The notes under the pieces: model-generated
What the model saw: the letters and a program-made list of their open reading frames with translations, nothing else
The model's database searches: none
Told to the model about the DNA's origin: nothing
In this document: positions 53,448-63,732 of the stretch, one piece after another
How positions within the stretch are numbered: position 1 is the first letter of the stretch
Layout of the letters: the number at the start of each line of letters is the position of its first letter
Made by a program: the position numbers and the translations under genes
Source of the DNA: Leptidea sinapis
Taxonomy: Eukaryota; Arthropoda; Insecta; Lepidoptera; Pieridae
DNA length: 64,000 nucleotides
Assembly: GCF_905404315.1 (NCBI RefSeq)
Contig: NC_066269.1
Location: 15,506,501-15,570,500 of the forward strand
Reading direction: 5' to 3'

Positions 53448-56400
53448 ATGTCTTCATCTCTCCGCTTCCTCCAAGTTGATATTTCAACCACTGTGCCAGA
53501 GCTCAAGACCTCTTGTATCAGAGCCTGGCCGAGTGGTTGATCCATGTGTCGGTGGTGGCGGAAGCTTACCTCGTCCCCGCCAGGGACAACTGGGTTGGTG
53601 ACCGGGGGGACACGGTGGCGATCATCGCGCACATGGCCGCCGGCTCCCCGCCCTTCGACAAAACGGTCAAGGGTCACGGATGCGTTGCGGCCACCCTTAT
53701 GGGTGTGACGATCATAGGCGTGTACTTCTCGCCGAATCGGAACCTGGCCGCATTCCAGCAATTCCTGCTTGAGGTCGGTGCTCTGATCGGCGAGAGTCAC
53801 CCAATCCCGGTGCTAGTCGCCGGGGACTTCAACGCCAAGTCAACGGCTTGGGGTTCCCCGATTACCGATGCGCGGGGTGAGGTATTGGAGGAGTGGGCTG
53901 CCACGTCGGGCTTAGTTCTTCTGAACCGGGAGTCGGTAGATACGTGTGTGCGCCACAACGGGGGATCCATCGTGGACCTCACGTTTACGACCCCGTGTCT
54001 TGCGCACCGTGTCCGAAACTGGAGAGTGCTCGAGGAGGCGGAGACGCTGTCGGACCATCGGTATATCCGGTTCGAGGTCACCGCTAATCCTAGAGCCCCA
54101 CCGAGCCGACACCCCCGCGGGGACGGACCATGAATGGTGACGTCATCGTCGAGGCGTCCATCGTCGGCAGCCGATGGCAGCCGGCGCCGGAGGGGCCGGC
54201 TGTCGACGTGGACGGACGAGCGGAGCAGTTGACCGATTCGATGGTGCAGGTGTGTGACACCGGCAGCCAGACGCCAGTACACTAACTACAGAAGGCGGCG
54301 AAGACGGTTGGATGACGAGGAAAGCCGCCTCTACACCGCGTACAGGGGGAGATGCACTTCATTGCAGATCGCCATAGACGAGGCAAAGTCCGAGTCGTGG
54401 GGAGAGTGGTTGGAGACTCTGAATAGAGATCCCTGGGGGCGTCCGTACAAGACAGTGCGTGGTCAGCTGCGCCCCTGGGCCCCTCCGCTGACCCAGAGTC
54501 TCCAACCAGAGGTGGTTTCAAACGTCATCGCCACTCTCTTCCCATTGAGGGCTGACTCGGCGCTTCCGCCTATGGCGGCTGCGACGTCGGAGGGCCCGGA
54601 CGCCTCGATTCCCGAGGTGTCCCAAGAAGATCTGGAAGCCGCAGTCCAGCGGCTTCGCGCCAAGAGCACCGCACCGGGCCCCGACGGGGTACCCGGTAGG
54701 GTGTGGGTGCTCGCCTTGAAGGCCCTCGGGCCCAGAGTGGTCGAGCTCTTCGACACGTGTATGCGGCGTGGTCGCTTTCCGAAGAAGTGGAAGATCGGTA
54801 GGCTCGTGTTGCTGCGCAAGGAGGGTCGCCCGGCAAACTCGCCGTCGGCGTACCGGCCCATAGTGTTGCTCGACGAGGTGAGCAAGCTCTTCGAGCGGAT
54901 TATTTCCGCGCGCCTCGTCGACCACCTCGAACAGGTCGGGCCGGGGCTGAGTGACCGGCAGTTCGGTTTCCGCCGAGGCCGGTCGACGGTTGACGCCATC
55001 GTGCGTGTAAGGGACCTCTCGGAGGAGGCAGTGTCCCGGGGAGAGGTCATCTTGGCGGTGTCTCTAGACATTGCTAACGCCTTTAATACCCTACCCTGGG
55101 GCTGTATCGGGGCGGCGCTGGCCTATCATGGCGTGCCCGACTACCTGCGTCGTCTCCTTTTCGACTACTTCTCCGAGCGGGAAGTGGTGTACCAGACACG
55201 CGACGGGTGGGTCCGCCGGGTCGTGACGTTTGGTGTTCCACAGGGATCGGTTCTTGGGCCGCTCCTATGGAACATCGGCTACGACTGGGTGCTGCGGGGC
55301 GCCAATCTGCGGGGGCCATCGTGAATCCGTGACGACACCCTCGTCACGTCCTGTGGCGCCACGTACCGTGAGGCGGCCCTGTTGGCGACGGCCGGAGTGG
55401 CCCATGTGGTGGCACGAATCCGCCGGCTGGGGCTGGAAGTGGCACTGGAAAAGACAGAGGCTCTGTGTTTTCACGGAGCCCGACGCGCCCCTCCCGTAGG
55501 ATCCCGATTGGTGGTCGGCGGCGTCTCCATCGCTGTCAAGTCGACGATGCGGTACCTGGGCGTCGTCCTCGACAGCCGCTGGAACTTCCAGGAACACTAC
55601 CGGCAGTTGGTCCCCAGGCTGTTGCGAGCGGCAGGAGCTCTGAGCTGGCTGCTGCCGAACCTGAGCGGGCCGACAGCCGCATGTCGCCGGTTGTACGCCG
55701 GGGTGGTGCAGTCGATGGCCCTCTACGGGGCCCCGATCTGGGCAGACAACCTGTGCGCCCAAAATAGTACTCTCTTGCGCCAAGTGCAACGGGTCATGGC
55801 GATCAGGATGGTGAGGGGATACCGCACCATTTCGTGTGAGGTGGCATGCGTCCTGGCCGGGACCCCACCGTGGGACCTGGACGCGGAAATGCTCTCCGCT
55901 GTGTACTGGCGCCGCAGCGCAACAGCACAAGACGAAGAGGTGGAGCCAGAGCCGGTGGAAGCCGGGCAGCAGGGGCAATTCGACCGCCAGGTTCTCCTCC
56001 AGAAATGGAAGGACAGGCTGGCGGAACCGACCGCCGGCAGTAGGTCGGTGGAAGCGATTCGGCCCGTCTTAAAAAGTTGGGTCGATCGCCAACACGGGGC
56101 TCTCACCTTCCGCGCTGTGCAGATCCTGACGGGGCACGGTTGCTTCGGCAGGTACCTGTGCAGCGTGGCGGGTCGGGAGCCGACCAGCGTGTGCCACGCT
56201 TGTGGGTGTCCAGAGGACACAGCGGAGCACACGCTGACGGAATTCCCAGAGTGGGTGGAGCCGCGGGCGATGCTCGTGGCGGAGATAGGGGGCGACCTGT
56301 CGCTGCCGGGCGTCGTGAGAGCCATGGTTGGCAGTGACAGAGCGTGGAAGGCGGTGCTCCGATTCTGCGAGGCCGTTATGGCGCAAAAGGAGGTGGCGGA

Positions 56401-56494
56401 GCGGGTGAGAGAAGACAACCCTCTGTCGAACCCAATCCGCCACAAGAGAGTGGGACGGAGGCGCCTAGCGCATGAGCGCCGCCTTCACCCTTAA
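53448..56494 (+). pseudogene. R1-A ORF2 (endonuclease and reverse transcriptase)
   Basis: The start is taken at ATG 53448. The endonuclease begins RFLQVDI, then a shift near 53482, then AQDLLYQSLAEW, GVYFSPNRN, LVAGDFNAKSTAWGS and LSDHRYIRF, so the later catalytic residues are kept. The Asn expected near QVN is Asp. Stop at 54131. A linker in another frame, and a deletion near 54280, precede the RT (54254-55324): APGPDGVPGRVW, SAYRPIVLLDEVSKLFERI, DRQFGFRRGRSTVDA, VSLDIANAFNTLPW and FGVPQGSVLGPLLWN. At the YADD site the sequence reads a stop (55322-55324), Ile-Arg-Asp-Asp, so Tyr and Ala are lost. The same frame then continues to 56494 with a C-terminal CHACGCPEDTAEH zinc motif. Confidence 0.9.
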
Positions 56495-56798
56495 TGTGGG
56501 TCTCCGGGCGGTGGAATCGGGGGGTACCATTGCCTAGTTGCAGGAGACCCCCGGGACGGCTGGCGTGTCCCGTGTTCCGGCACGCCAAGTGGAATGGTGA
56601 GTGGCGTCACAGGTGGGCGCCCACAAGGGTCCGAATCGGACAACCGTCGGGGGAGCAGCGGAAGTGTGCGAAAGCGTTCCCGCAGCTCCGCCGGAAGACG
56701 GTGAGGAGGAACACCGCTAGTTTTTAGCCGGTAAGAGTCCGGCATAACCCAACAGCGCCCCCCCATGCCTGTCGGGTATCCATGAGGATTTTCCAGCG

Positions 56799-56813
56799 AA
56801 AAAAAAAAAAAAA
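56799..56813 (+). repeat. R1-A poly(A) tail
   Basis: Fifteen A residues marking the 3' end of R1-A. Confidence 0.9.
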
Positions 56814-56832
56814 GGTTAGGTTAGGTTAGGTT
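56814..56832 (+). repeat. Telomeric-type (TTAGG)n tract between R1-A and R1-B
   Basis: GGTTAGGTTAGGTTAGGTT, identical to 50924-50942. Sits exactly between R1-A's poly(A) and the truncated start of R1-B. Confidence 0.92.
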
Positions 56833-56835
56833 GCA

Positions 56836-57246
56836 GTGTGGGTCAGCTGCCCCTTGGCAGCTGCTAAGAATTTAGCGGACGCCGGAAAAATCCTTGTCGG
56901 TTTCGTCAATGCCAGGATCACAGTCCTGGCAGCGAGAACGATGAGGTGCTTTAAGTGCCTGGCGTCGGGACACACTCGTGCCAATTGCACGAGCCTCTTT
57001 GACTGCAGCGGACTCTACTTCCGCTGTGGTCAACCAGGGCACGAGGCCGTGGGATGCTCCGCTGCCCCTTACTGTGCAGCGTGAGCGGCAGGCAACTTGC
57101 CCGCAAATCACCTGACGGAGCAGGGAGTTTGCAAGCCTCCCCAGGCTTCCAAGAAGACTTCGGGAGTTAGCCAGTCGGCCCAGGCTGCCTCCGGAATTCT
57201 TGCGACGCCGTCGCCCATGGAGGAGGCTGTAGAGTCAGTACAATAA
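56836..57246 (+). pseudogene. R1-B ORF1 C-terminal part with CCHC knuckles
   Basis: LAAAKNLADAGKILVGFVNA leads into knuckle one CFKCLASGHTRANC (intact) and knuckle two YFRCGQPGHEAVGC, where the first Cys is Tyr. Knuckle three is interrupted by TGA at 57082-57084 where a Cys is expected. The frame stays open beyond it and ends in TAA at 57244-57246, which overlaps the ORF2 ATG as TAATG. Confidence 0.85.
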
Positions 57247-57248
57247 TG
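57244..57248 (+). promoter_or_regulatory. Overlapping stop-start TAATG between ORF1 and ORF2
   Basis: The ORF1 stop TAA and ORF2 start ATG share one base. In silkworm SART1 a UAAUG stop-start is known to couple translation of ORF2 to termination of ORF1. The ORF2 frame opened here (MDPVSSLVQTN) reaches the first endonuclease motif before a frameshift. R1-A does not have it: there TAAAATG lies upstream of the presumed start. Confidence 0.75.
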
Positions 57249-60200
57249 GACCCAGTCTCCAGCCTTGTCCAGACGAACCCGAAACCACTGCGCCGGTGCG
57301 CAGGATTTCTTCCTGCAAACCTTGGCGGAGTGGTCGATTGGTGTTGCCGTAGCTGCAGAGCCCTACTATGTTCCAACCTGTCCAAACCGGTTGGGTGACT
57401 GGGACGGCTCTGTGGCAGTCGTCGGTTCCACGGCGGCTCATTCCCGGCCCTTGTCGCTAAGAGACATGGGCTCGGGATATGTTGCTGCTGATTGGGGGGG
57501 AATCACCATATATGGCGTGTACTTTTCCCCCAACCGGAGTTTAAGCGATTTCGAGGTTCTCCTGAGAAACCTGGAAACCTCGATACGGCGACTTGCGTCT
57601 GGGCACGTCTTAGTGCTAGGGGACTTTAACGTTAAATCCGTGGGTTGGGGCTCCCCCAGAACGGACGCCCGGGGTGAAGCAGTGGAGGAGTGGGCGGCGA
57701 CAATGGGCCTCTGTCTTCTAAACAGAGGCTCTAGAAATACGTATGTACGACAGCAGGGGGGTCGATAGTGGACCTTTCGTTTGCTACCCCTGCTGTTGCC
57801 ACACGAGTAAGGAACTGGCGTGTCCTGGAAGAGGTTGAGACGCTCTCGGATCATCTCTATATCCGATTTGAGCTCTCCCGTACCCAGGACACCAGAAGAG
57901 GTCACACGGCGCGGCATTCTTCCCGCTTTCCGCGGTGGGCTGTTTCTAAGCTTGATAGGGACCTACTGGAGGAAGCAGCCATTCTTAACTCTTGGCTGTC
58001 TCCTCGGCCTCCTCATGAGGAGGTAGACATGGGAGCAGGCTAATTTCGCGTTGCGATTACGCAGATTTGCGATGCAGCCATGCCCCGCGTTCACGGTCGT
58101 CGGCCTCCAAGGAAGGTGGTTCCTACTGGTGGTTCCAAGAGTTGTTGGATCTCCGTGCGGCCTGCATTCTTGCCCGGAGGTCTTACACTCGCAGCCGGCG
58201 GCATCACCGCGAAGAGGGGGAAGAGAACCGGTTTCACGAGGAGTACCGAGCTGCACGGAAAACTCTGAAGCTGGCCATATGCCGCGCCAAAGAAGACAAG
58301 AGAAAGGAGATGCTGGAGGGTCTCGATCGTGACCCCTGGGATCGTCCATACCGTGCGGCGCAACAAAAGCTGCGTGCACAGGCCCCCCCCCCCCCCCTCA
58401 CGGAGACTCTCCAGCCCAGCTTCCTGCAGGAAGTGGTTGAGGGCCTGTTCCCACAACAGGTGGAACACGCGCCCCCGTTGATGGCCCCTTTCGCCAGAGA
58501 TGACGGGGATGCCGAAAGGGAAGTCGTTCCGCCCGCTACAGCGGCGGAGATAGGGGCGGCTGTTCTACGAATTCGTTTGAAGAACACCGCCCCTGGGCCG
58601 GACGGGATTTCTGCCCGAGTGCTGGCCTTAGCCCTCAACCACATGATGGACCGCCTCAGGGAACTGTTCGACGTGAGCCTGGTGTTCGGACGGTTTCCTG
58701 ACTGCTGGAAGAGTGGGAAGCTGGTTCTCTTGTCGAAGCCGGGGCGGCTTGCAGACTCGGTCGCAGCCTACAGGTCCATAGTGTTGCTGGACGAGGCGGG
58801 TAAATTGTTTGAGAGGGTGATATTTACCCGCATCGTCCGACATCTGGGCGAGGTTGGCCCCGATTTGTCGGACGCCCAATTTGGCTTCCGAGCCGGGCGT
58901 TCGACGATCGACGCTGTAATGCGACTGAGGGCTGTGACCGAAGAGGCAGTGAGCTGCGGTGGCGTGCTATTGGCGGTGTCGTTGGACATCGCCAACGCAT
59001 TGAATAGTCTACCGTTCAGCTGCATTAGGGAAGCACTCCTTTATCACGGAGTGCCGCAGTACCTGAGGCGGCTGGTGGCAGACTATTTAGAGGAGCGTAC
59101 CGTCATGTACAAGGACCGAGATGGATTGCTCAGACGTCGGCCCATGTCGTGCGGTGTGCCACAGGGGTCTGTTCTAGGACCACTCCTGTGGAACATGGGG
59201 TACGACTGGGTCCTTCGAGGGGATTTTCCTCCGAGGCTGGGGTCATCTGCTATGCAGATGACACCTTGGTCACGGCTCAGGGGAAAAACTTTGAGGAGGT
59301 GGCGTGCCTGGCTACCAGAGGCGTCTCTCAGGTAGTCGGGCGCATCGAGGCGTTGGGCTTAGGCTTTGGATAAGACTGAGGCCCTTTTGTTTCACAGGCC
59401 TCGTCGTGGTCCGCCCCCCGGGGCCTCAATAGAGGTGAACTCGGTCCTCGTACCGGTTCAGGCCCACATAAAGTATCTGGGCCTGATCCTTGACGGTAGA
59501 TGGCTATTCGACGAGCACTTCCGCCAGCTTGCACAAAGGCTGGTTGACGCTGCGTCCGCCCTCGGGCGACTTTTGTCCAATTTGGGCGGACCCAGCGTCG
59601 CTACGCGACGGCTGTACACAGGGGTGGTGCGGTCAATGGCACTGTACGGTGCACCGGTGTGGGTGGCGGCTCTGACCGCCCAAAATAGGGCGCGCCTCTG
59701 GCGTCCTCAGAGGGTTATGGCGGTTAGAGTCATACGCGGTTACCGCACCGTATCGACGGAGGCGGCGTGCGCATTGGCCGGGACGCCCCCGTGGGATTTG
59801 GAAGCGGAAGTGCTCGCCGAAGTTTATCGGCGGACGGCTGAGTTTCGAGCGGGTAGTGGCAGTCGGCCCCCGCCCGAAGAGATACGCGAGTGGCGAAAAG
59901 CCGCCCGCCGAGCCATCCTAGTTCAATGGTCGTCCCGGCTGGAGGCTCCACGTGCTGGAATTGCTGCTGTGGAGGCGCTCCAGCCGGTCATTGTCGAGTG
60001 GGCAGAGCGACAGCACGGGGCTCTTTCTTTCCGACTGACGCAGGTGCTTTCTGGGCACGGTTGCTTCGGGAAGTACCTGCACTCAGTCGCAAGGAAGGAA
60101 CTGAGTCCCGCCTGTCACCACTGCGACTGCAGTGAGGACTCGGCTCAGCATACGCTGGCAGTATGCCCGGCCTGGGTAATTCAGCGTCGGGTCCTCACTG

Positions 60201-60415
60201 CAGTCATTGGAAAGGATCTCTCGCTGCCGGCCGTCATACGCTCCATGGCCAGCAGCGAAAGGTATTTTACCGCGGTCGCGACCATCTGCGAGGATGTCAT
60301 CTCGCAGAAGGAGGTGGCGGAGCGGGCTCGGGAGGACGATGTCCACTCGGACCGTATCCGTCGCCGGCGAACCAGGCGGCGAAGGGGCGCTTACATGTGC
60401 CTCATGCCACCCTGA
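57246..60415 (+). pseudogene. R1-B ORF2 (endonuclease and reverse transcriptase)
   Basis: From ATG 57246: SSLVQTN with the expected Asn, a shift near 57275, then NHCAGAQDFFLQTLAEW, AAEPYYVP, GVYFSPNRS, LVLGDFNVKSVGWGS. A shift in the G-run near 57760 leads to LSDHLYIRFEL. RT from 58067: DPWDRPYRAAQQKLR, NTAPGPDGISARVL, DAQFGFRAGRSTIDA, LLAVSLDIANALN, CGVPQGSVLGPLLWN. A shift near 59230 puts ICYADDTLVTAQG (YADD intact) in another frame, and a second near 59366 returns to DKTEALLFHRPRRGPPPG. C-terminal zinc motif CHHCDCSEDSAQH, end at 60415. Catalytic residues are better kept than in R1-A but the frame is broken at least four times. A C15 run lies at 58383-58397. Confidence 0.88.
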
Positions 60416-60740
60416 GTGTGGCCGCGGGTGGACGGGACGGGTTTACCCATCCACCCGCCTTAGTGGTCAGCCGCGAAGGGGCGACGTCCGCGTGTACCTG
60501 GACGCCGCCAAATTGAGAGTTTATATGGAAGATGGTGCCAGCACTCATGCTGGCACGCGCCAGGAGGAGTACCGGATGTGTTAATAACGCCGTTCCCGGA
60601 CTCCTCCTATCAAGGCGTGGTATGGTACACCGTGTGGTTTTAGTCGGTTCGATTCCGACACACCACCCTCCCGAAAACCCCGGTGGGGTGACGGCCCGTG
60701 GGGGTTTCTACACGTATAAAAAAAAAGAAGGTTATGATAG

Positions 60741-61943
60741 TTTTTTTTTTTTTTTTCTTTTTATTAAATGCACCCGCCATCACAGGGTGTTGTTGCTTTA
60801 CCCCTAACATAATCAGGGACATTTTATACTTTATTTTATTTAAATACTATAATATATGTATAATTATTTTACAATTTTACTACCAAATACTAGCTCTTAT
60901 TTCTATTTACAACTTTCTGTCCTGTTTGTAGCAAGTATTCTAAAAATAGGTATTTTAATTTCTTATCGCTAATTAGTATACTTCGATTGTCCTTACATAT
61001 TTCTATTCCTATTTTACATTCAGTCTCGTACCTTTCCATACAAAATACTGGGCACTCTGTCAGGATGTGTAGAACAGTCTCAGTCTTTATCGAGTCACAG
61101 ATACATGATGGGCTCTCCTTACACTTAAACCTGTGCAAATACTCTGAAAAACCCCCATGTCCAGTCAAAATTTGGGTAAGTGTACTGGTCAAAGTCATCT
61201 TTGTCAATGTGGAATACGCAATGATTGCGTCCGGGAAGAATATTTTCGTGACACCGGCTGTTTCACCTGTCATATACCTACGATTCCATTCATCAAGCGA
61301 CTCCGCACGAATTTGTCACTTGATGAATGAGATCAGGCACTGATCGTAGTCGGGCTGTTTTTTGCTTTTAAGTGCCGCTTCTTTTGCAAGTTGGTCCGCC
61401 CGCTCATTACCTTGTTGCCCTGCGTGTGCCTTGACCCAAAACAAAGACACAGTTTTGTTGCGGATCATACATGCTTTAAGATTTGCTCGCGTCGCTACTG
61501 CAAGTGGATCAACGGAGCGGTTATTTACTGCAGTTTCGAGTGCAGACTTCGAGTCACTATAAATACCGATACTGTTGTGGGCACATTTGAGTGTCCATTT
61601 CGTGGCTTCACATATGGCCAACAGTTCAGCCTGGTACACTGTGCAGTGAGAGAACAGCGATAGTTTCAGGGTTCTTATCTCGGTGTCGCTATTCCAGAAT
61701 GAAATTGCTGCTCCGACTTTTCCCTCTATCTTACTGCCATCAGTAAAGATGCGTAAGGTATAGTTACTATTTGCATCCATTTGCGCTTGGTCTTCCAACT
61801 CCATAAACTGCAAGCTCATATGTTCCGCTGGGTGCTCAGCTTCAGAACAATCTGCCATGCGCTCGACTTCCACATCTTTCAGCAGTTCCAGATGGATACC
61901 TTTCCTGGCCTTATGCAAGGAAGCAGCTTCCCGTACGGTTAGG
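60741..61943 (-). mobile_element. Minus-strand RNase H-bearing LINE (RH-2), interrupted
   Basis: 3' end at the T16 run 60741-60756 (poly(A) on the minus strand), 3' UTR to about 60890, then coding sequence up to 61943, where it meets the poly(A) of the next element. The upstream part (RT and more) is not in the window. If element RH-1 is inserted here it should lie beyond the right edge. Facing R1-B tail to tail. Confidence 0.82.
60890..61943 (-). pseudogene. RH-2 ORF2 C-terminal part: RNase H and zinc motif
   Basis: Opens at its right edge with LTVREAASLHKARKG, a linker found just upstream of RNase H in R1/I-type LINEs (compare LRIREAAELYRYKRG in RH-1). RNase H: YTLRIFTDGSKIEGKVGAAI (first Asp), YQAELLAICEATKW (Glu), GIYSDSKSALETA (Asp), FWVKAHAGQQGNERADQLAK (His...Asp). 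Catalytic residues are all present. A TGA at 61316-61318 interrupts the frame and the same frame continues to LTQILTGHGGFSEYLHRFKC and the CICDS...HILTECPVF zinc-like C-terminus. One nonsense codon is therefore the only break seen in about 340 codons. RNase H removes RNA from the RNA-DNA hybrid. Confidence 0.88.
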
Positions 61944-62474
61944 TTTTTTTTTTCCTAGTGGCCTACCATCCCTGGCAACTTACGTTCCAGGGCCGAGGAG
62001 CTACTAGGTGTGTATAGCTAATTTCTCCCTACCATGAAACCGTAGGGGTTGTGGGTTTTATCCTAAGTTATAATAATCACTTTTATTTAGTTTTAATCGC
62101 TTACCTACTACATTTTTTATTAATTCCTTATATATTATTACAAATATCTAACAGCAAACAAAATATTATTTTCGTTTTTCTTACATGTTTCTTAATATCT
62201 ACTTATATTCTATTGCATGCATTCTATATCTAGAGTAATTACAGTTTGATTACATAACTATCTTATTCTAGGCACATTTACAAACAGACTAGGGCCCTAT
62301 GCATTGTCATAGGGAAAACCATATTCTACATTTTTTTACTACGAATATATTATAACCTATGTTTAATTATACCTAGTACTATTTTGTGGCTTTGTATATA
62401 GTAGACATGAACATTGTCGACTATTACAGTCTATTTACACCAATTAATATATTTTGTTTTTTCCAATGAACTAT

Positions 62475-63720
62475 TTACAATCTAAACTGACTTAAATTAA
62501 TGTTGCTGCCGTTTCTCGGCAGCACATCCACAAGGATCCTAAAACAAAACGCCTCGAACAACTTCCTGTTTTGTTTGCTTATAAGCAAAGGATGGTTGGC
62601 CTCGAGTACGGCCACACCGCTTTGCACTTTCAGGTCGAATCTCCACCGGCCGAACCTAGTGCAGTCGAGCACCAGGTGCAATGCGCTTTCGTCCGTTTGA
62701 CCGTCGCATATGCACACTGGGCTATCCTTCAGTCCGAACCGGTGGAGATACGCCGAGAAGTCGCCATGGCCCGTGATGATTTGGGCCATGAGTGCGGAGA
62801 AGGGCTCCTCCCTAACCAGCTTATACGACGCCTTGACGTCCGGCAGGAACGCCTTTGTAACACTTGCAGTTTGACCCACAGTGTAGCGCTCCTGCCAGAC
62901 GTCAAGGGTCTTGGCTCGGATTTTGCGACGGAGAGTCGAAACCGGCACTCCATCGTATGCAGCCCTCAATTTCGAGTGGAGCGCCGCGTCCTTCGCCAAG
63001 TGATCAGCCCTCTCGTTCCCCTCGATACCTACATGCGCCCGAACCCAGCGGAACCGAATGGTTTTACCCATATTTCGAGCCCGCTGGATAAGGTTTTTAA
63101 TTACAAAGGCTATCGGGTGTAATGAAGATCGATCCCTTAGCAGCTCCAGCGACGACCTGGAGTCACTAAGGATCTCGACCCTCATATCGGGCATCTTCAA
63201 GATGTCCTCGATAGCCTTCAAAATTGCGCATATTTCGGCTTGGAAGACAGAGCAATAATTCTCTAATTTGAGTTTCCTTGCTCTGACTCCCAAGCCTTGC
63301 CACCTGTATGAAATTCCGGCTCCAACCCTGTCCTGTATCTTGCTGCCATCGGTGTAGACCTGCAGGTAACCCTCTCCTTCTCCTGGGTCATCCTGCATCT
63401 CTACCACGTCGGTCTCGGCCTGTGTCTCCTCGAGACAGCAGAATTCTACCTCAGGAGCGAGGGCTGGATGGGGAGCATCCAGAAAGCTAACCCGCTGTTG
63501 AGCCTTACTGTCTGCCATACCATCAATGTCCTCACCCCTTTTATATCGGTACAGTTCTGCCGCCTCTCGGATCCTCAGATCGAGTGGCAAGATACCTGAC
63601 AGGATCAGCGCCGCACTCAAACTGGCGGTTTTGTAGGTCCGGCTGATCTTCCGCGCGAACCCCCGCTGAACTGAGTCCAGCAACTTCCGCACTCCGACTT
63701 GATCTACGGCTGGGACCCAG
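62475..63720 (-). pseudogene. RH-1 ORF2 C-terminal part: thumb, RNase H, zinc motif
   Basis: Frame open from SSVWVPAVDQVGVRKLLDSV to the stop at 62475. Order: LSAALILSGILPLDLRIREA, acidic linker, RNase H with YLQVYTDGSKIQDRVGAGIS, FQAEICAILKAIED, VEILSDSRSSLELL and WVRAHVGIEGNERADHLAKD (all four acidic/His positions seen), then ALMAQIITGHGDFSAYLHRF and the CICDGQTDESALHL...CTRF zinc-like end. Plus-strand reading frames here, up to 183 codons, are shadows. This segment is intact as protein sequence but has lost the RT active site upstream. Confidence 0.88.
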
Positions 63721-63732
63721 ACGCTTGAAGCG

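Larger units (their letters stand above)
50943..56813 (+). mobile_element. R1-A: near full-length R1-clade LINE, SART/TRAS-like
   Basis: About 5.9 kb: 5' region of about 620 bp, ORF1 with coiled coil and CCHC knuckles, ORF2 with endonuclease, RT and C-terminal zinc motif, 3' UTR and a poly(A) of 15 at 56799-56813. Both ends abut the same telomeric-type 19-mer, as expected for R1-clade LINEs that target TTAGG repeats. The poly(A) joins the G-rich strand (A...GGTTAGG), the orientation I associate with SART rather than TRAS. All frames are broken. Confidence 0.88.
56833..60726 (+). mobile_element. R1-B: 5'-truncated R1-clade LINE, SART-like
   Basis: Begins inside ORF1 just before the zinc knuckles and runs to a poly(A) (A9 at 60718-60726), followed by GAAGGTTATGATAG, which contains one GGTTA unit. 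Same overall organisation as R1-A but clearly diverged, so it is a sister family, not a duplicate. It directly follows R1-A across 19 bp of telomeric repeat. Confidence 0.88.

Noticed and set aside
55265..56445. Long minus-strand open frames across R1-A (up to 240 codons)
   Set aside because: They lie antisense to well-recognised RT and zinc-motif coding sequence. High GC keeps stops rare in the other frames. No protein motif is visible in them.
61931..61945. 15-bp match CCGTACGGTTAGGTT shared with 50919-50933, as evidence of a common insertion site
   Set aside because: A few 15-bp matches are expected by chance in 64 kb compared with itself. At 61.9 kb the sequence is explained as RH-2 coding sequence.
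62571..63122. 183-codon plus-strand frame
   Set aside because: Antisense shadow of the RH-1 RNase H and C-terminal coding region.
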